From assembly GCF_005222835.1 (NCBI RefSeq), contig NZ_STGA01000021.1:113722-177721 (forward strand): 64,000 nucleotides of DNA. Reading direction: 5' to 3'. The notes below the pieces were generated by a model that was given only the letters and a program-made list of their open reading frames with translations, searched no databases and had not been told where the DNA came from. This DNA comes from Rhizobium sp. FKY42. Its GTDB lineage: Bacteria > Pseudomonadota > Alphaproteobacteria > Rhizobiales > Rhizobiaceae. Shown here piece after piece: positions 20,748 through 28,106 of this stretch (position 1 is its first letter; the number at the start of each line of letters is the position of its first letter). The translations under genes and the position numbers were made by a program.

Positions 20748-21245
20748 TCAGCGAACAGAATGCTTTTCCCATTTCTTCAGCAGCCGGTCCCGCTTGAGAC
20801 GGGAAAGTTTTCGGATCCAGAATATGCCGTCCAACTGATCAATTTCGTGCTGGATACAGGTGGCGAGAAACCCGTCCGCATGATCCGTGAAAATCTGTCC
20901 GTCGAGATCCTGATAGCGGAATTCTATGCGGGAGGGTCTTTCCACTTCGTCTGTCATGCCGGGCATGGACACGCTTCCCTCCGTAAAACGCTGCAGATCG
21001 TCGGAAACTGAAACGATTTCGGGATTGATATGGATGTGCAGCGGCTGGTCAGGCGCAAGCTGAATGACCGAAACGCGCTGATCCACCCCGATATGTGCAG
21101 CCGTGATCCCGACGCCGGGCGCTGCTCTCATCGTATCCAGAAGGTCGTCGCAGAGGCTCTTCAGCTGGGCGTCAAAAGAGGTAACGCGGGTACAGGGCCG
21201 CGAAAGCAATGGGTCGGGGTAACGAAGAATCGTGTGTACAGCCAT
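20748..21245 (-). CDS. Peptide deformylase-like protein lacking metal ligands
   Basis: 165 residues with the deformylase fold: MAVHTILRYPDPLLSRPC, LLDTMRAAPGVGITAAHIG (44-53), EGSVSMPG (89-96) and IQHEIDQLDGIFW (131-143). In active enzymes these motifs are GxGxAAxQ, EGCLS and HExDH. Here Gln becomes His51, the metal-binding Cys becomes Ser91 and the second metal-binding His becomes Gln137; His133 and Glu134 remain. It is therefore unlikely to deformylate fMet in the usual way; a true def gene should exist elsewhere. The frame runs open to 21443, but homology starts at 21245. Divergent from mgtE. Confidence 0.85.
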   Translation of the reverse strand: MAVHTILRYPDPLLSRPCTRVTSFDAQLKSLCDDLLDTMRAAPGVGITAAHIGVDQRVSVIQLAPDQPLHIHINPEIVSVSDDLQRFTEGSVSMPGMTDEVERPSRIEFRYQDLDGQIFTDHADGFLATCIQHEIDQLDGIFWIRKLSRLKRDRLLKKWEKHSVR

Positions 21246-21442
21246 CGTGTCAACAAATTGGTCTTTGTTAATCTGCGGTCGATATCTGTTAGCACGTCCA
21301 ATGCATGGCGTGCAGCCTTTCCGATAAAGATCATCATTATGCTGGCTTCGCCTATCCATTTGTTGACAATCGACTTTTCGCAGCCATTCTGCCGACTCGG
21401 GCGGATCCACTTCGGCGCAGGCGTTTGGTACAAGGAGCGGCA

Positions 21443-22858
21443 ATGACGGAACTTGACGAAAGCCGTGCGAAACCGCAAACCGATGACGTAGACGAGGATA
21501 TCTACGCAGAGAACGGCTCTATTCGTTCCGACTTCCTGGCCATGGTTGGCGCTGCGATTGCGGACCGCGATTTGCTGTTCCTCCGGCAGAATGTCGCCTC
21601 CTTGCATGAATCCGAGCTGGGTGACCTGCTGGAGTCCATCCTGCCGGATCAGCGTCTGGCGCTCGTCAAACTGCTCGGCAACGACTTCGACCTGACGGCT
21701 CTGACAGAAGTCGATGAGGCCATCCGCCTCGAAATCGTCGATCAGATGCCCAATGAGCAGATCGCTGCTGCTATCGGAGAGCTTGATTCTGACGACGCCG
21801 TCTACATTCTGGAGGATCTCGATCAGGAAGATCGGGAAGAGATCCTCGCCCAACTGCCGTTCACCGAACGCGTTCGTCTGCGCCGCGCGTTGGACTATCC
21901 AGAAAGTTCCGCCGGTCGTCGAATGCAGACGGAGTTTGTGGCGGTGCCTCCGTTCTGGACCGTTGGCCAGACCATCGACTACATGCGGGATGAAGAAGAT
22001 CTGCCGGAGAGTTTCACGCAGATTTTCGTGATCGATCCCACATTCAAGCTTCTCGGCATCGTGGATCTTGACCGCATCTTGCGCACCAAGCGCCAGGTGA
22101 AGATCGAAACCATCATGCGGGAAACCAACTATCCAATCCCCGCCGATATGGACCAGGAAGAGGCGGCCCAACTGTTCGAACAGTACGACCTTCTCTCCGC
22201 CGCTGTTGTGGATGAGAACGGCCGGCTCGTCGGTATTCTCACCATTGATGATGTCGTTGACGTCATTCAGGAAGAAGCCGAGGAAGACATCATGCGCCTG
22301 GGCGGCGTGGGTGACGAAGAGCTGTCGGACACCATTCCTGAAACATCGCGCTCCCGCGTCCCATGGCTGTTGGTGAACCTGCTGACAGCCCTGCTGGCCG
22401 CCTCGGTCATCTCAGTATTTGAGGCCACAATCGAGCAAATCGTAGCACTCGCTGTGCTGATGCCAATCGTTGCAGGCATGGGCGGCAATGCCGGTTCCCA
22501 GACGATGACCGTGACGGTACGCGCTCTGGCAACACGCAATCTCGATATCTACAATGCGTGGCGCGTGGTGCGACGCGAGGCGGGTGTGGGCCTACTGAAT
22601 GGCATCATCTTTGGCGTCCTAATCGGCATTGCCGCTGGACTGTGGTTCCAGGATGTGAACATCGGCGGAATCATTGCGGCTGCCATGCTGATCAACATGA
22701 TGGCCGCTGCATTGGCCGGCATCATGATTCCGCTTCTCCTTGACAAGGTTGGCGCCGATCCCGCCGTTGCATCCGCCGTCTTCGTAACCACCGTGACGGA
22801 TGTGACCGGATTCTTCTCGTTCCTCGGTCTTGCGACATGGTGGTTTGCCATCAGCTGA
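21443..22858 (+). CDS. mgtE: Magnesium transporter MgtE
   Basis: 471 residues. Order of domains: a cytoplasmic N-domain of helical repeats (about 40-140, with LLESILPDQRLALVKLL and LDSDDAVYILEDLDQEDREEIL), two CBS motifs (about 145-275) and five membrane helices from about 300 on. The pore region includes MPIVAGMGGNAGSQTMTVTVRAL and the last helices AAALAGIMIPLLLDKVGADPA..FVTTVTDV. MgtE dimers import Mg2+ and close when cytosolic Mg2+ binds the N/CBS domains. AAGGAGCGGCA upstream fixes ATG 21443. Divergent from the deformylase-like gene; followed by a MerR gene. Confidence 0.96.
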   Translation: MTELDESRAKPQTDDVDEDIYAENGSIRSDFLAMVGAAIADRDLLFLRQNVASLHESELGDLLESILPDQRLALVKLLGNDFDLTALTEVDEAIRLEIVDQMPNEQIAAAIGELDSDDAVYILEDLDQEDREEILAQLPFTERVRLRRALDYPESSAGRRMQTEFVAVPPFWTVGQTIDYMRDEEDLPESFTQIFVIDPTFKLLGIVDLDRILRTKRQVKIETIMRETNYPIPADMDQEEAAQLFEQYDLLSAAVVDENGRLVGILTIDDVVDVIQEEAEEDIMRLGGVGDEELSDTIPETSRSRVPWLLVNLLTALLAASVISVFEATIEQIVALAVLMPIVAGMGGNAGSQTMTVTVRALATRNLDIYNAWRVVRREAGVGLLNGIIFGVLIGIAAGLWFQDVNIGGIIAAAMLINMMAAALAGIMIPLLLDKVGADPAVASAVFVTTVTDVTGFFSFLGLATWWFAIS

Positions 22859-22886
22859 GTCCAGCCAGTCAGACCGTGGCACCCGA

Positions 22887-22912
22887 AATTGACTTGCACG
22901 TAAAAGTCAATT
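22887..22912. promoter_or_regulatory. LiuR-type operator in front of the MerR gene
   Basis: Perfect inverted repeat AATTGACTT / AAGTCAATT with an 8-base spacer GCACGTAA. It resembles the TTGAC...ACGTAA...GTCAA palindrome I recall for LiuR regulators. It ends 30 bp before the regulator's GTG, as expected for autoregulation. Confidence 0.65.
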
Positions 22913-22941
22913 ATTTTGAGGTCTTCATACGGGATACTGGC

Positions 22942-23328
22942 GTGAATAAGTATTATACCATCACTGAGCTGACGCGGGAATTCGGCGTTTCCACCCGAAC
23001 CTTGCGCTTCTACGAAGACGAGGGTCTTATCCACCCCGAGCGCCGCGGGCGGACCCGGCTGTTTCGTGCCGCAGACAGGCGCCTGATTCAGGAGATCCTG
23101 CGCGGTCGCCGCATTGGCTTTACGATCGCGGAAATACGGGAAATCATCCAGGTCTACAAGGAACCGCCTGGCGAGATCGGCCAATTAAAGCTTCTTATGA
23201 AGCGCGTCGATGTCAAGCGCGATGAGCTTCGCCAGAAACGCAAGGATATCGACGATACGCTGAGCGAACTGGATAACGTCGAAGAGGCATGCCTCACGCG
23301 TCTTGCGGAAATCGGCGTCGGAACCTGA
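22942..23328 (+). CDS. MerR-family transcriptional regulator, LiuR-like
   Basis: 128 residues. N-terminal winged helix-turn-helix: YYTITELTREFGVSTRTLRFYEDEGLIHPERRGRTRLF, then a second helical part with RGRRIGFTIAEIREIIQVYK and a long dimerisation coiled coil (about 80-120). There is no cysteine cluster of the metal-sensing type. It resembles regulators of branched-chain amino acid or fatty acid degradation (LiuR/AcdR), but no acyl-CoA gene is nearby. GTG start at 22942 is chosen because homology begins NKYYTITELT. A matching palindrome lies just upstream. Confidence 0.85.
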   Translation: MNKYYTITELTREFGVSTRTLRFYEDEGLIHPERRGRTRLFRAADRRLIQEILRGRRIGFTIAEIREIIQVYKEPPGEIGQLKLLMKRVDVKRDELRQKRKDIDDTLSELDNVEEACLTRLAEIGVGT

Positions 23329-23371
23329 TCGAAGCCGGGACGACGGCGCATTAGCCTTCGCCCGCCAGCAG

Positions 23372-24361
23372 CTACCGCGATTGGATCGAACACTCCTGAA
23401 TGATCTTGTTCACCCGCTCATCGCCATCAAGGCTGATCTCCCCCCGGTATAATGGCTGAAGCAGGGATTGACCGCTCAACGCCCGCGCTGTGCAGCCGCA
23501 GAAGCGCTCACACAGACCTGCGTCATTGCCCTGTGCCTCGCAGGAAGGGCGGCAGTCCCGCTCATAGCCGGACACCAGATCAGGTGCAGGCGGCGGAATG
23601 ACCAGCGATGCAAGATAGACGCAGGCAATCAGGATCGGCTGATGCAACAGATAGAACAAAAGGCTGTGACGCCCGGCCTTTGTCAGCAGGTTAGGCTTCT
23701 GTTGCAAGCGTTCAAGGTGAGTGAAAACCCCATGGCGCAGACAGAAACCGGCAGCGGCTACTCCAAATAGAACGGCTGAAAACCACGGGAAAAGCGGGAC
23801 GTAGTCATTCGAGCGCGGAATGGTCTCTGCAAAGCCAATCCATGCCAACCAACGGGAGTCAAAAAGCGAGAAGCTCAGAATACCTGGCTGAACCCAGTTA
23901 TCCGCAATCATTCCGCCGAGCAGCAGTACCGCTACAAGGCCGGTGATGAGAGGCGGAAGGCGCAGGAAGGCCAATGCGATCAGGCTGGATACGGCAATGT
24001 TGTGGAGAATGCCGAAAAAGATCCATTGATCCGGTAGTGCGATGTATGTCCCAGCGCTGATCAGAATTGCCGCGCCCGCCACCATGCCAAGGCGCTTGAG
24101 GAATGATTGCCAGCGGATGCCATTGTTATGCGCCAGAACGAGGCTGAAGCCAACCAGGAACAGAAAGGTGGAGGCTATGCCTCGGGCATAAATCTTCAGC
24201 CAACCGTGCGTGGCGGTGCCCGCTTCAAGGTACTGGAAGAACTCCAGATCCCACGTGAAGTGATAGGATGCCATGGCGATGAGAGCGATGCCGCGCAGGG
24301 TATCGATGAACGGCAGTCGGGGCACAGGCTGGATGCTCACGTCGGTCGATGAATGGCTCAA
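23372..24361 (-). CDS. DUF1624 / heparan-alpha-glucosaminide N-acetyltransferase-like membrane protein
   Basis: 329 residues with about seven to eight membrane helices. The opening RLPFIDTLRGIALIAMASYHFTWDL is the DUF1624 hallmark, with a conserved Asp-Arg-Gly and a membrane His shared with acyltransferase-3-like enzymes. HSLLFYLLHQPILIA is another conserved helix. After the last helix a cysteine-rich tail of about 70 residues (RDCRPSCEA, LCERFCGC) should face one side of the membrane. Probably transfers an acyl group to an envelope glycan or similar; substrate unknown. Convergent with the MerR gene. Confidence 0.8.
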   Translation of the reverse strand: MSHSSTDVSIQPVPRLPFIDTLRGIALIAMASYHFTWDLEFFQYLEAGTATHGWLKIYARGIASTFLFLVGFSLVLAHNNGIRWQSFLKRLGMVAGAAILISAGTYIALPDQWIFFGILHNIAVSSLIALAFLRLPPLITGLVAVLLLGGMIADNWVQPGILSFSLFDSRWLAWIGFAETIPRSNDYVPLFPWFSAVLFGVAAAGFCLRHGVFTHLERLQQKPNLLTKAGRHSLLFYLLHQPILIACVYLASLVIPPPAPDLVSGYERDCRPSCEAQGNDAGLCERFCGCTARALSGQSLLQPLYRGEISLDGDERVNKIIQECSIQSR

Positions 24362-24382
24362 CTCTCTGTCTATCCTTGAAAA

Positions 24383-25075
24383 TTACGGGACCGGCTGGTC
24401 CATGAGCGCACGGCGCGCTTCCGAGAAAAACTGACGCCGCATGAGTACCACGATGACGCACAGCGTGGATGCCATGAACATATAGGGCCCGATAAACCAG
24501 CCGAGATAGCCAATCGATAGGAAAATTGTGCGCAGCCCGGCATTGAAGTGCCGCGCAGCGATTATGTTCATCCTGATTACATTTTCTGCAATACGCTCCA
24601 CCTCGTTGCGCGGCATTGAAGTGTCGCTCGCCATCGGCAAGGTGCCAAACAAGATGGTGCAGTAGTTGAAGAGGCGATAGGACCAGCCGAACTTGAAGAA
24701 GGAATAGCCGAAGAGCGCGGTTAGACCCACGACCTTGGATTCGAAAGCAGCGCGCCCGGAATATTCAACAAATGCAAGATCCCGAAATACTGCATCAACG
24801 CGATCGGTGGCACCCAACAATGCGAAGCAGCCACCGATTGCAAAGATGGAGGTTGATGCGAAGAAGGCGGTTCCGTTTTGCAACCCTGCCATGATCTGCG
24901 TATCGATCATCTTGAGGTCGCGTTTCAGGGAATTGTAAATCCAGTCCCGGCGTCGTTCCGCCATCACCTGGTTCAGACTCTTGCGCGGCAGAACCGGGTC
25001 GCCGCTGGTCAACCACGAGTATCCAACCCAAAGTGCCACGAACAGAAGAAGTGCGATGATGTCGACCGATGTCAT
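24383..25075 (-). CDS. DUF599 family membrane protein
   Basis: 230 residues with four predicted membrane segments (IIALLLFVALWVGYSWL near the start; FFASTSIFAIGGCFALLG; GLTALFGYSFFKFGWSYRLFNYC; IGPYMFMASTLCVIVVLM). Motifs RRDWI and FFKFGWSYRLFNY are typical of DUF599. No function is established. The frame is open to 25132, but the family start MTSVDIIALLLF puts the ATG at 25075. It lies 21 bp upstream of the DUF1624 gene, likely in one operon. Confidence 0.8.
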   Translation of the reverse strand: MTSVDIIALLLFVALWVGYSWLTSGDPVLPRKSLNQVMAERRRDWIYNSLKRDLKMIDTQIMAGLQNGTAFFASTSIFAIGGCFALLGATDRVDAVFRDLAFVEYSGRAAFESKVVGLTALFGYSFFKFGWSYRLFNYCTILFGTLPMASDTSMPRNEVERIAENVIRMNIIAARHFNAGLRTIFLSIGYLGWFIGPYMFMASTLCVIVVLMRRQFFSEARRALMDQPVP

Positions 25076-25228
25076 GAGGCGCCCTGCCGATGGATTTGAG
25101 ATTTCTATGCGCCACTTCTGGATTCGGCTCAAGCCGCCTCCGCGGCTGGCTGGCTGTGAGGCGTCCTGAGGTTGGGATTAACCAATAGTGAATGGATTAA
25201 ATTTCGCACTTGCGAAACGCCTCGGAGA

Positions 25229-25244
25229 TTAATAGATCCTTAAC
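25229..25244. promoter_or_regulatory. Candidate CtrA-binding site
   Basis: TTAA-TAGATCC-TTAAC is an exact match to the CtrA consensus TTAA-N7-TTAAC, in a non-coding stretch 46 bp upstream of a small membrane ORF and about 154 bp from the divergent DUF599 start. CtrA is the alphaproteobacterial cell-cycle regulator. Confidence 0.6.
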
Positions 25245-25289
25245 AATCGATCCCGGCGCCGAAATTCCTGGGCGTCAACTGAGGAAATC

Positions 25290-25391
25290 ATGGAAGACAG
25301 CGTCGTTAAATCCTGCTGGGGTGTCACGTTCAAGGCCCTATGCGGTTTCGCAGGTATTCTCGCAATCGCTTATCTTGTTAGCTCATTCTGA
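25290..25391 (+). CDS. Putative 33-residue single-pass membrane protein
   Basis: Short ORF of 33 codons. It begins MEDSVVKSCWG and continues into one hydrophobic helix (about residues 12-32, ending IAYLVSSF), so it would be a tiny inner-membrane protein with a short N-terminal cytoplasmic or periplasmic tip and two cysteines. A strong ribosome site GAGGAA stands four bases before the ATG, and a perfect CtrA-type site lies 46 bp upstream. I do not recognise a family. A longer overlapping frame (25210-25398) lacks such signals. Presence of a promoter element, ribosome site and helix together makes a real gene plausible. Confidence 0.5.
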   Translation: MEDSVVKSCWGVTFKALCGFAGILAIAYLVSSF

Positions 25392-25529
25392 TCCATAAAC
25401 CGGTGGGACGTTTCTCGTCGGAAATGCTGCCTAATTATATATAGACATGTCGCTGCAGGGACTGGACTTGGCGTTCAGTCCGGCTAGGTTGTCGCATCCT
25501 GACGAGATCGATGTGGGAACGCTAGCAGC

Positions 25530-26927
25530 ATGTTTTTATCCGTATTTGATGTCTTTAAAATTGGTGTTGGTCCGTCGAGTTCACACACGATGGGACCCAT
25601 GTCGGCCGCCAATCGGTTTCTGGACCTGATCGTATCCAATGAATGGCCGCGTCCGGCCGGTTCACATGTTTCCGCCATCAAGGCAAGCCTGCATGGATCA
25701 CTCGCCTTCACCGGGATCGGCCATGGAACGGGCAGGGCGGTTATCCTGGGCTTGATGGGGGAAGCGCCTAATACTGTCGATCCGGACCGGATGGACGATG
25801 TCATCGAACAGGTCGAACGCAGTGGCAGGATTACGCCGCCGGGCCATCCTGGCTATGATTTCCAGCCAGCGACGGATCTTATTTTCGACAAGAAGCAACC
25901 TTTGCCCGGTCACGCGAATGGGATGAGCTTCTCGGCATTCGATAAGGACGGTCGTCTTCTCCTGAAGCGGATCTATTATTCGATTGGTGGCGGGTTCGTC
26001 GTAACTGATACGGAACTGGAAGCAATGCGCGGGCAAAAAAACGCTGCAGCAGCTAAGGTTCCGTACCCCTTCTCGACGGCGAAACAGATGCTGGAAATGG
26101 CAAGGGCGTCCGGCCTCAGCATTGCTGATATGAAGCGTGCCAATGAATTGACGCGCATGAGCGAAGAAGACCTTAATAGTGGGCTGGATGAAATCTGGTC
26201 CGCCATGAGTGGCTGTATCGATAGGGGCCTGAAGGTAGACGGCATCATGCCGGGAGGTCTCAAGGTCCGCCGCCGTGCCAAGTCAATTTATGAAAAGCTG
26301 ACGAATGATGCACGCAGCAACCGGCTTAACCCGGTTCTCGCAAACGACTGGCTGAGCGTCTATGCAATGGCGGTCAACGAGGAAAATGCCGGTGGCGGAC
26401 GTGTGGTCACCGCTCCCACCAATGGCGCCGCTGGCGTCATCCCGGCCAGCATTCGCTACTTTTTACACTTCCATGAAGATGCAACGATCAAGGATGTGCG
26501 CACCTTCCTGCTAACCGCTGCGGCTGTCGGTGGCATCATAAAACACAATGCTTCAATCTCGGGTGCTGAAGTCGGCTGTCAGGGCGAAGTTGGCTCAGCC
26601 GCAGCCATGGCGGCGGCGGGTCTGGCAGCCGTGATGGACGGAACGCCAGAGCAGATCGAGAATGCCGCAGAGATTGCGCTCGAGCATCATCTGGGCATGA
26701 CCTGTGATCCAGTGGCTGGGTTGGTGCAGGTTCCCTGCATCGAGCGCAATGCGCTCGGGGCCGTGAAAGCCGTCACGGCAGCGTCGCTCGCGATCAAGGG
26801 CGACGGCTCGCACTTTGTTCCGCTCGATGCAGCCATCGAAACGATGCGTCAGACCGGAAACGATATGAGCGAGAAGTACAAGGAAACCTCGACAGGCGGC
26901 CTCGCAGTCAACGTCGTTGAATGTTGA
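25530..26927 (+). CDS. sdaA: L-serine ammonia-lyase (iron-sulfur type)
   Basis: 465 residues, single-chain form with beta domain first and alpha domain second. It deaminates L-serine to pyruvate in the cytoplasm with a [4Fe-4S] cluster. The beta domain starts [24 protein letters not shown]; the alpha domain has [36 protein letters not shown] and [20 protein letters not shown], whose cysteines hold the cluster. Start ATG 25530 matches the family. It stands alone and is followed by a clear terminator. Confidence 0.96.
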   Translation: MFLSVFDVFKIGVGPSSSHTMGPMSAANRFLDLIVSNEWPRPAGSHVSAIKASLHGSLAFTGIGHGTGRAVILGLMGEAPNTVDPDRMDDVIEQVERSGRITPPGHPGYDFQPATDLIFDKKQPLPGHANGMSFSAFDKDGRLLLKRIYYSIGGGFVVTDTELEAMRGQKNAAAAKVPYPFSTAKQMLEMARASGLSIADMKRANELTRMSEEDLNSGLDEIWSAMSGCIDRGLKVDGIMPGGLKVRRRAKSIYEKLTNDARSNRLNPVLANDWLSVYAMAVNEENAGGGRVVTAPTNGAAGVIPASIRYFLHFHEDATIKDVRTFLLTAAAVGGIIKHNASISGAEVGCQGEVGSAAAMAAAGLAAVMDGTPEQIENAAEIALEHHLGMTCDPVAGLVQVPCIERNALGAVKAVTAASLAIKGDGSHFVPLDAAIETMRQTGNDMSEKYKETSTGGLAVNVVEC

Positions 26928-26956
26928 TCACAGGAATTTAGGATTGGACTCTGAAG

Positions 26957-26990
26957 GACCCTCTTGACCCGAAAGGCAAGAGGGTCTTTT
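26957..26990 (+). terminator. Terminator after sdaA
   Basis: 10-bp perfect stem GACCCTCTTG / CAAGAGGGTC, loop ACCCGAAAGG, then TTTT. Confidence 0.88.
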
Positions 26991-26998
26991 AGCATCCT

Positions 26999-27436
26999 AT
27001 GGCTCTTCATCTGATCAAGCTCTGCGTCGGCGCCGACTCCCTTCAGGATCTGAGGGAATGGGTGGCCGATCGTTCATTGACGGCTATTGCTGCGGGACTT
27101 CAACCCCACTCGACGCACACCACGCGTATGGTGCCCAAACGGGTCGAGGAACTGCTCGATGGCGGCTCGCTCTATTGGGTTATCAAGGGGCAGGTCACGG
27201 CACGTCAACCTCTGCTGGATATCGTGACCTTCACCGGGGGAGATGGCATCGGCCGATGCAACCTCGTGCTGGGACCGGAGATCATTGAAACGGTCCCTCA
27301 ACCAAAGCGACCTTTCCAGGGTTGGCGTTATCTGACGCAGGAGGATGCTCCGCGAGATCTGGGTGCGATTGGCGATGATGTCGCATCCATGCCGGAGGAT
27401 CTGCGACGAGAACTGGCCGAACTCGGCTTGCTCTGA
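26999..27436 (+). CDS. DUF1489 family protein
   Basis: 145 residues, cytoplasmic. Family features are MALHLIKLCVGADSLQDLREW, HTTRMVPKRVEELLDGGSLYWVIKG, and CNLVLGPEIIETVPQPKRPFQGWRYL. It is widespread and conserved in Alphaproteobacteria with no assigned role. It begins nine bases after the sdaA terminator, so it must have its own promoter or depend on read-through; no good ribosome site is visible before the ATG. Confidence 0.8.
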   Translation: MALHLIKLCVGADSLQDLREWVADRSLTAIAAGLQPHSTHTTRMVPKRVEELLDGGSLYWVIKGQVTARQPLLDIVTFTGGDGIGRCNLVLGPEIIETVPQPKRPFQGWRYLTQEDAPRDLGAIGDDVASMPEDLRRELAELGLL

Positions 27437-27440
27437 AAGC

Positions 27441-27463
27441 GAAAAGGGCGCACCCGCTGCGCC
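27441..27463 (-). terminator. Terminator shared by the small orphan gene and DUF1489
   Basis: Stem GGGCGCA / TGCGCCC with loop CCCGC. The AAAA on its left becomes a T-run on the minus strand, so it best serves the 27473-27748 gene. Confidence 0.7.
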
Positions 27464-27472
27464 CTCGCCAAA

Positions 27473-27748
27473 TCATCTTAGCCGCAGACGCAGCGGTGAC
27501 CGACCGCTCCTTGCAGCCAAATGCAGATGAATATTGGCTCTTGGCTGAGTATGGCGCCAAGCCCGGGCTCCATGGGAAAGAAGAAGCGACACGAGATCGC
27601 GCGTTTTCTCCTTCGGTCGACCGATGCCCATTCCCATACCGGCCAGCCGCATGGCGGCTTCGTGCAGAGGATGAAGTGCGCCTCCACGGAGTTTCGACTT
27701 CGAGCCTGTCGGCAAGTCAAAGTCGAGATTGTTCTCATTCGTTGCCAT
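27473..27748 (-). CDS. Small conserved-looking hypothetical protein
   Basis: 91 residues, basic, no signal peptide or membrane helix. It begins MATNENNLDFDLPTGSKSK, followed by LHPLHEAAMRLAGMGMGIGRPKEKTRDLVSLLL and a C-terminal run of Leu/Arg alternation (PLRLRLR). No family is recognised. The frame extends to 27898, but GAGGT five bases before 27748 gives a very good start. A terminator follows directly. Function unknown. Confidence 0.65.
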   Translation of the reverse strand: MATNENNLDFDLPTGSKSKLRGGALHPLHEAAMRLAGMGMGIGRPKEKTRDLVSLLLSHGARAWRHTQPRANIHLHLAARSGRSPLRLRLR

Positions 27749-27808
27749 AGTGACCTCGTAACGCAATACAAGCGAGGATCTGTTTCCATCCGAAACGCAG
27801 ATGGTGTC

Positions 27809-27827
27809 GGGAGGCGGACTGCCTCCC
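27809..27827. repeat. Short hairpin flanking the inverted-repeat element
   Basis: Perfect 7-bp stem GGGAGGC / GCCTCCC with a GGACT loop, three bases left of the terminal repeat at 27830. It lacks a T-run on either strand. Confidence 0.5.
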
Positions 27828-27829
27828 TT

Positions 27830-28098
27830 ATACCAAATGTCGGAGGTAGGGACCGATTGCGCCGGAGCGATTTTGGTTTGCGGCGAGGAGAAAACCACAG
27901 CCGGACCAATCCGTCCGGCGCGGATTTTCGACGACGTCCGAAGACCAAAAGCGCCCGGTCCTCTGGATGGGCCGGATTTCCTTCACCGACTTTGTCGCAA
28001 TCCTCGACCGATGCAGGAGCATCGCTCTCCGGTATGCTTCTCGTCGGATGAAGGGCTCCGGTCCCACGCAATAGGTTCCTATCATCGACATTTGGTAT
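27830..28098. repeat. 269-bp element with terminal inverted repeats (MITE-like or structured RNA)
   Basis: The stretch between the orphan gene and the carboxypeptidase is bounded by ATACCAAATGTCG (27830-27842) and its exact complement (28086-28098). The match continues inward: 27 of 32 positions agree between 27830-27861 and 28067-28098. No gene with recognisable homology lies inside. Two readings fit: a non-autonomous mobile element (MITE or IS remnant) whose 32-bp ends are transposase sites, or a non-coding RNA whose ends pair. A target-site duplication is not clear. Confidence 0.5.
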
Positions 28099-28106
28099 TA
28101 CTCATT

